Positions 15,371-18,647 of a DNA stretch of 18,647 bases are shown here, piece after piece (within the stretch, counting starts at the first letter, position 1; every line of letters starts with the position of its first letter). The DNA lies in the NCBI GenBank assembly GCA_903921405.1, contig CAIXPV010000078.1, positions 1 through 18,647 on the forward strand, read 5' to 3'. A model generated the notes under the pieces. The model saw only the letters and a program-made list of their open reading frames with translations. It made no database searches and had not been told where the DNA came from. A program made the position numbers and the translations under genes. The stretch comes from an uncultured Actinomycetes bacterium (GTDB taxonomy: Bacteria > Actinomycetota > Actinomycetes > Nanopelagicales > Nanopelagicaceae).

Positions 15371-16287
15371 CGCTGTGTGTCCTCTCGCTTGCTAGCTTTC
15401 AAATACACGCCCAGCATCAAGAGAATTGCTAAAGCCATGACGACGCCCATCGATGCGGCGTAACCGAAGTTGCCGTATTTAAATGCTTCGTTGTATGCAA
15501 AGAGAGCTGGAACAAATGTCTTGCCGCCCGGACCGCCTGCAGTCAGAACGAATACCAGACCGAAGGAGCTGAAGTTCCAAATAATATTAAGGGCGACGAG
15601 TGCAGTAGTGATTGCGCGAACTGCTGGAACAGTAATAAATCTAAAACGCTGCCATGCATTGGCGCCATCGATGGTGGCAGCTTCGATCATGTCCATGGGA
15701 ATTCCTTGAATCGCAGCCAAGATTGAAACCGTGATGATTGGCATAGCAACCCACGCGCCAATCAAAATGACGGTAGGGAAGGCAGTATTGAAATCTCCCA
15801 ACCAGTCGGTTTTAGCACCTGGAATATGCAAAAACTCCAGGATTCCTTGGATCGGACCACTTGTAGGTCGCAATAAGAGATTCCACATGATTGCAACGAT
15901 TACAGGAGGCATCGCCCATGGAACAAGTGAAAGCACGCGCATGAGACCAAGAAAACGAAGCTTCTGATTGAGCAGCAGCGCCAAACCAAAGCCTAAAACT
16001 AGTGCCAGTAGCGTTACTGAGACGGCCCAAATGATTCCAATTTTAAATGAGGCCCAAAATAGTTTGTCGCCCAGTAGGCGATGAAAATTCTCAAGCCCTA
16101 TAAATTTAACTTTAACGTGAAAGCCGGCAACATTGTCAGTGAAGGCAGTCCAAATCGCTTGAGAAAGCGGTACAACGCTCAGCAGTAATAGTGGAATGAA
16201 AGCTGGAATCGCATATTTCCACGCACCACGGTTATACATCTTGCCCTTGCCAGATGATTTTGCTTTCTTAGTCGTCACGGTACTCAT
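15367..16287 (-). CDS. carbohydrate ABC transporter permease, MalF/UgpA type
   Basis: First sugar permease, 306 residues. The basic N terminus leads to WKYAIPAFIPLLLLSVVPLSQAIWTAFTD, typical of UgpA-like proteins, then FIGLENFHRLLGDKLFW, a family hallmark. The EAA loop is IEAATIDGANAWQRFRFITVPAVR and the following NIIWNFSSFGLVFVLTAGGPGGKT is the conserved region near the substrate path (TxGGP). The end KASKREDTQR is charged and cytoplasmic. The ATG at 16287 overlaps the LacI-gene stop (ATGA), with GGTGG close upstream; the 3' end overlaps the second permease in the same way. This ties repressor and transporter into one transcript. Confidence 0.95.
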   Translation of the reverse strand: MSTVTTKKAKSSGKGKMYNRGAWKYAIPAFIPLLLLSVVPLSQAIWTAFTDNVAGFHVKVKFIGLENFHRLLGDKLFWASFKIGIIWAVSVTLLALVLGFGLALLLNQKLRFLGLMRVLSLVPWAMPPVIVAIMWNLLLRPTSGPIQGILEFLHIPGAKTDWLGDFNTAFPTVILIGAWVAMPIITVSILAAIQGIPMDMIEAATIDGANAWQRFRFITVPAVRAITTALVALNIIWNFSSFGLVFVLTAGGPGGKTFVPALFAYNEAFKYGNFGYAASMGVVMALAILLMLGVYLKASKREDTQR

Positions 16288-17279
16288 GAGGCCACCGTCG
16301 ATTGACGAATGACTAAACGGGGCTGCACTTCAATCTGCTTTGAAGGACGATCGGGATTTGCTAAACGATTGAGCATTAAGTTGGCTGCAATTTGCCCACG
16401 CTCTTCTGCTCGCAGGTCAACGCTAGTTAGCGTCGGACGAAGCAATGAAGCTAGTTCAATATTATCGATCCCAATTAAGGCAATATCTGATGGAATATCA
16501 ATTTCGTTATCGACGCAGAATTTCATAACGCCAGCTGCAAGCTGGTCATTTGCACAGATGATGGCATCGAATTTCTTGAGCTCCTTGATGTTAGTTACTG
16601 CTTCAAACCCTGCTTGGGTTGAAAATGCATCGGCTTGAATAATGCTGGCATCGCTGAATGCAAGTTTGTTTTTCTTTAATGCTTTTTCGAAGGCGGCTTT
16701 TCTGCGCCGACCTGGATTTGTTGTAACAGGCCCATTGATTAATGCAATTCTTTTTCGTCCGATCTCAATTAAGTGATCAATTGCCAGATCCACGCCGGCA
16801 GCAGAATTTACATAGACGTTATCGACATCTAGGCCCTCGGGCATTGTTCCAACAAGCACAACCGGCATCTTTAACTGTGAAATCAAGGTAGTGATTCGAG
16901 CATCGGCGTAAATAGGGGAGATGATCAAGCCATCGGCAAAGCCGCGCCCCATGGTCTCTAAATGTTTAACGATCTCTTCGACCGATGAAAAAGCCGATGA
17001 AAGTATCAGGCGATATTTTGAAGAGCTGAGCGCTTGACCTACACCGCGAGTCATCAGCACGTAGGCAGGGTTGGATAAATCATCAAATGACAGGCAGATT
17101 TGCTCAGATTGGCGCACCTTGAGGGCCCGGGCGGCAGAGTTTGGCTGATAACCCAGGTCTTGGATTGCGGCGCGAACACGTCTTTCAGTATCGGCCCGGG
17201 CAGCTGTGCCATTAATGACGCGCGAGACCGAGGCGATTGAGACCCCTGCCTGCTTAGCTACTGCGCCGATTGTGGCCAT
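16284..17279 (-). CDS. LacI/GalR-family transcriptional repressor
   Basis: DNA-binding regulator of 331 residues, normal length. Residues 2-24 are the LacI helix-turn-helix (TIGAVAKQAGVSIASVSRVIN), followed by the hinge-helix region NSAARALKVRQS (47-58). The rest is a periplasmic-binding-protein-like sensor: LVGTMPEGLDVDNVYVNSAAGVDLAIDHLIEIG, RKRIALINGP, DAIICANDQLAAGV and ALIGIDNIELASLLRPTLTSVDL are all family landmarks. It heads the sugar-importer operon, and a matching palindromic operator lies 25 bases upstream of its ATG, so it most likely represses its own operon until a sugar or catabolite is bound. No strong ribosome site precedes the ATG. The effector is unknown. Confidence 0.95.
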   Translation of the reverse strand: MATIGAVAKQAGVSIASVSRVINGTAARADTERRVRAAIQDLGYQPNSAARALKVRQSEQICLSFDDLSNPAYVLMTRGVGQALSSSKYRLILSSAFSSVEEIVKHLETMGRGFADGLIISPIYADARITTLISQLKMPVVLVGTMPEGLDVDNVYVNSAAGVDLAIDHLIEIGRKRIALINGPVTTNPGRRRKAAFEKALKKNKLAFSDASIIQADAFSTQAGFEAVTNIKELKKFDAIICANDQLAAGVMKFCVDNEIDIPSDIALIGIDNIELASLLRPTLTSVDLRAEERGQIAANLMLNRLANPDRPSKQIEVQPRLVIRQSTVAS

Positions 17280-17303
17280 ATGAAATGCGCTTCCCGTCCC
17301 TCA

Positions 17304-17323
17304 AACTGTAATCGTTTACAGTT
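17304..17323. promoter_or_regulatory. LacI-family operator upstream of the repressor/importer operon
   Basis: AACTGTAA (17304-17311) and TTACAGTT (17316-17323) are perfect 8-base arms around TCGT. The core TGTAA-T-CG-T-TTACA has the central CG and spacing typical of LacI-family sites. It lies 25 bases from the repressor's ATG on the minus strand, where it would cover the promoter or early transcript. The other bases of the 110-base gap to the exporter gene (17280-17389) hold only a weak GGAG-N6-CTCC dyad at 17329-17342. Confidence 0.82.
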
Positions 17324-17389
17324 GATGGGGAGAAATTACTCCTTCACAAGCCTTTGCGCCAGATTATTTTGGTAACGAACCGATAACTC

Positions 17390-18647
17390 TTACTTGGGCG
17401 GCAGATCCGGATCTGATTCAAGCACAGCAGAAACCGAGATATCTGCAGGAACCGTAATTTTATTGTGGAAGCGTAGCCAGATAATTATCACGGGAATCAA
17501 GGTCAACAGTGCACAGGCTGCGATGGTGTGGCGGATGCCAAAGTGTTCGGAGGACCAACCAATCAAGGGAGATGTCAGGGGAGTACCGCCTAGAAAGACC
17601 ATTTGATAAATACCCATCACGCGTCCACGAATGATGTGATCTGAGTTCAGTTGAGTAACAGAGTTGGCCGCAATCATTGTTGTTAGTGCTGCGGCTCCGG
17701 CAAATGGCAGACAGATTGCATAGGTTGTATAGGTGGGCATAAATGAGCTGATAAAAATAATTGCGCTAAAGACAATCGAGCCCTTAATGACAAATTTCGT
17801 GGATCTATGTTTTTCTAGACGCGGTGAAAATAGGGCGGCGCTCAGTGAACCAATAGCCAGAATCGTGCCAAGTAGACCGAAAGATGCAACGCCTTTATGG
17901 AATGTTTTTGTAGCCATCAGCGCACTGAAGATTTGAAAATTCAAGCCAAAGGTCGCCATAAAAAAACAGACTGACATGGTGACGAAGATATCGGGCCGAG
18001 CTCGCACGTATCGCAGACCCTCTTTAACGCTGACTGGTCCTATCGCTTTAGGGACTTTAAATAAGTGATCATCATTGATTCGAAACATTGCACTGATGAC
18101 GAAGAGGTACGTGCATGCGTTAATTAAAAAGGCAGGCCCAGTTCCAAATGCTGCAATCATTAGCCCCGATACTGCAGGCCCAATAAGGCGGCCGGCGTTA
18201 AAGTTGGCTGAGTTCAAACTAATTGCATTGGGCATATCCTTTTTGCCAACGAGTTCGGAGATAAAGCTTTGCCGGACAGGTTTATCAATGGCATCGATAA
18301 AACCCAATGAAAACGCCATCGCCATGACATGCCACAGCTTTACGTTGTGGGTCACGATTAACAGGCCAAGGGTCAATGCCGTTGACCCGCCAGCGATATT
18401 TGTAAAAACTAACACCAAGCGTTTGTTAAGGCGATCTGCCATGGCGCCGCCCTGAAGACTGACAAATAAAAATGGGGTGAACTGCAGCGCAGAGATAATT
18501 CCTAAATAAGTTCCGCTATGAGTGAGCTCTAGGACTAACCAGTCTTGTGCAATGCGTTGAACCCACGAGCCGATATTTGATAGAGCGTTTGCGCGATAGA
18601 TGATTCGATAGTTGCGATGACCAAAGGCGCGCCAATTGCCATCGGCC
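17390..18647 (-). CDS. MFS transporter, MFS_3/EntS-like exporter, 5' end beyond right edge
   Basis: Major facilitator superfamily protein. The frame is open to the window edge, giving 418 visible residues. The ATG at 18442 (MADRLNKR) is internal: upstream codons read ADGNWRAFGHRNYRIYRAN, then LSNIGSWVQRIAQDWLVLELT and LQFTPFLFVSLQGGA, which are the first two membrane segments of MFS_3 proteins. No in-frame start occurs in that stretch, so the true start lies outside. GGAMADRLNKR is the MFS motif A loop between segments 2 and 3, and LNSANFNAGRLIGPAVSGLM resembles the conserved segment-5 region. The family exports small molecules such as siderophores or drugs by proton antiport; the substrate is unknown. 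It is on the same strand as the LacI operon but separated by 110 bases and the operator, so it is probably a separate unit. Confidence 0.92.
   Translation of the reverse strand, partial: ADGNWRAFGHRNYRIIYRANALSNIGSWVQRIAQDWLVLELTHSGTYLGIISALQFTPFLFVSLQGGAMADRLNKRLVLVFTNIAGGSTALTLGLLIVTHNVKLWHVMAMAFSLGFIDAIDKPVRQSFISELVGKKDMPNAISLNSANFNAGRLIGPAVSGLMIAAFGTGPAFLINACTYLFVISAMFRINDDHLFKVPKAIGPVSVKEGLRYVRARPDIFVTMSVCFFMATFGLNFQIFSALMATKTFHKGVASFGLLGTILAIGSLSAALFSPRLEKHRSTKFVIKGSIVFSAIIFISSFMPTYTTYAICLPFAGAAALTTMIAANSVTQLNSDHIIRGRVMGIYQMVFLGGTPLTSPLIGWSSEHFGIRHTIAACALLTLIPVIIIWLRFHNKITVPADISVSAVLESDPDLPPK

Noticed and set aside
17390..18442. MFS gene starting at the ATG at 18442
   Set aside because: That ATG lies in the motif A loop, and in-frame upstream codons encode the first two membrane segments up to the window edge; the gene is partial, not 350 residues.

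Overview
The window looks like chromosome from an actinobacterium with a compact genome and moderate GC content. Genes are packed with 1-4 base overlaps. Both secreted binding proteins have actinobacterial-style Sec leaders, and the overall look is like freshwater acI/Nanopelagicales lineages. That assignment is inferred from style only, since no rRNA or marker gene is present.

Layout: two operons converge near position 6650. The left operon (+ strand, 274-6665) encodes a family-5 (peptide/opine/oligomer type) ABC importer: secreted binding protein, a hairpin in the transcript, two permeases, an ATPase, and a second ATPase fused in frame to a class C beta-lactamase-like serine hydrolase. A divergent LysR-type regulator, cut by the left edge (1-123), faces it across a 150-base region with inverted repeats and is the obvious candidate regulator.

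The right operon (- strand, 17279 down to 6643) has nine genes. It starts with a LacI-family repressor that has a near-perfect LacI-type operator just upstream. Two CUT1-type sugar permeases and a secreted sugar-binding protein follow, then a strong hairpin, then two divergent ADP-ribosylglycohydrolase paralogues, a TIM-barrel glycosidase-like protein joined to an FGE/SUMF1-like domain, a class III CoA-transferase and a CitE/HpcH-type lyase. Most junctions are ATGA or TAATG overlaps. No ATPase for this sugar importer is present.

Upstream of the LacI gene, a 12-TM MFS_3-type exporter on the - strand runs off the right edge. Its reading frame is open past the first internal ATG to the window end.

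Working picture (inference): the right operon imports a glycoside, cleaves it with the glycosidase-like protein and the ADP-ribosylglycohydrolase-family enzymes, and converts an acid part to a CoA thioester that the lyase splits into central metabolites. The left operon imports a peptide- or amide-like oligomer and hydrolyses it at the membrane through the hydrolase tethered to the transporter ATPase. The least ordinary parts are the ATPase-hydrolase fusion, the glycosidase-FGE fusion and the pairing of ADP-ribosylglycohydrolases with a CoA-transferase/lyase pair under LacI control. No tRNA, rRNA, CRISPR array, insertion sequence or phage gene was seen.
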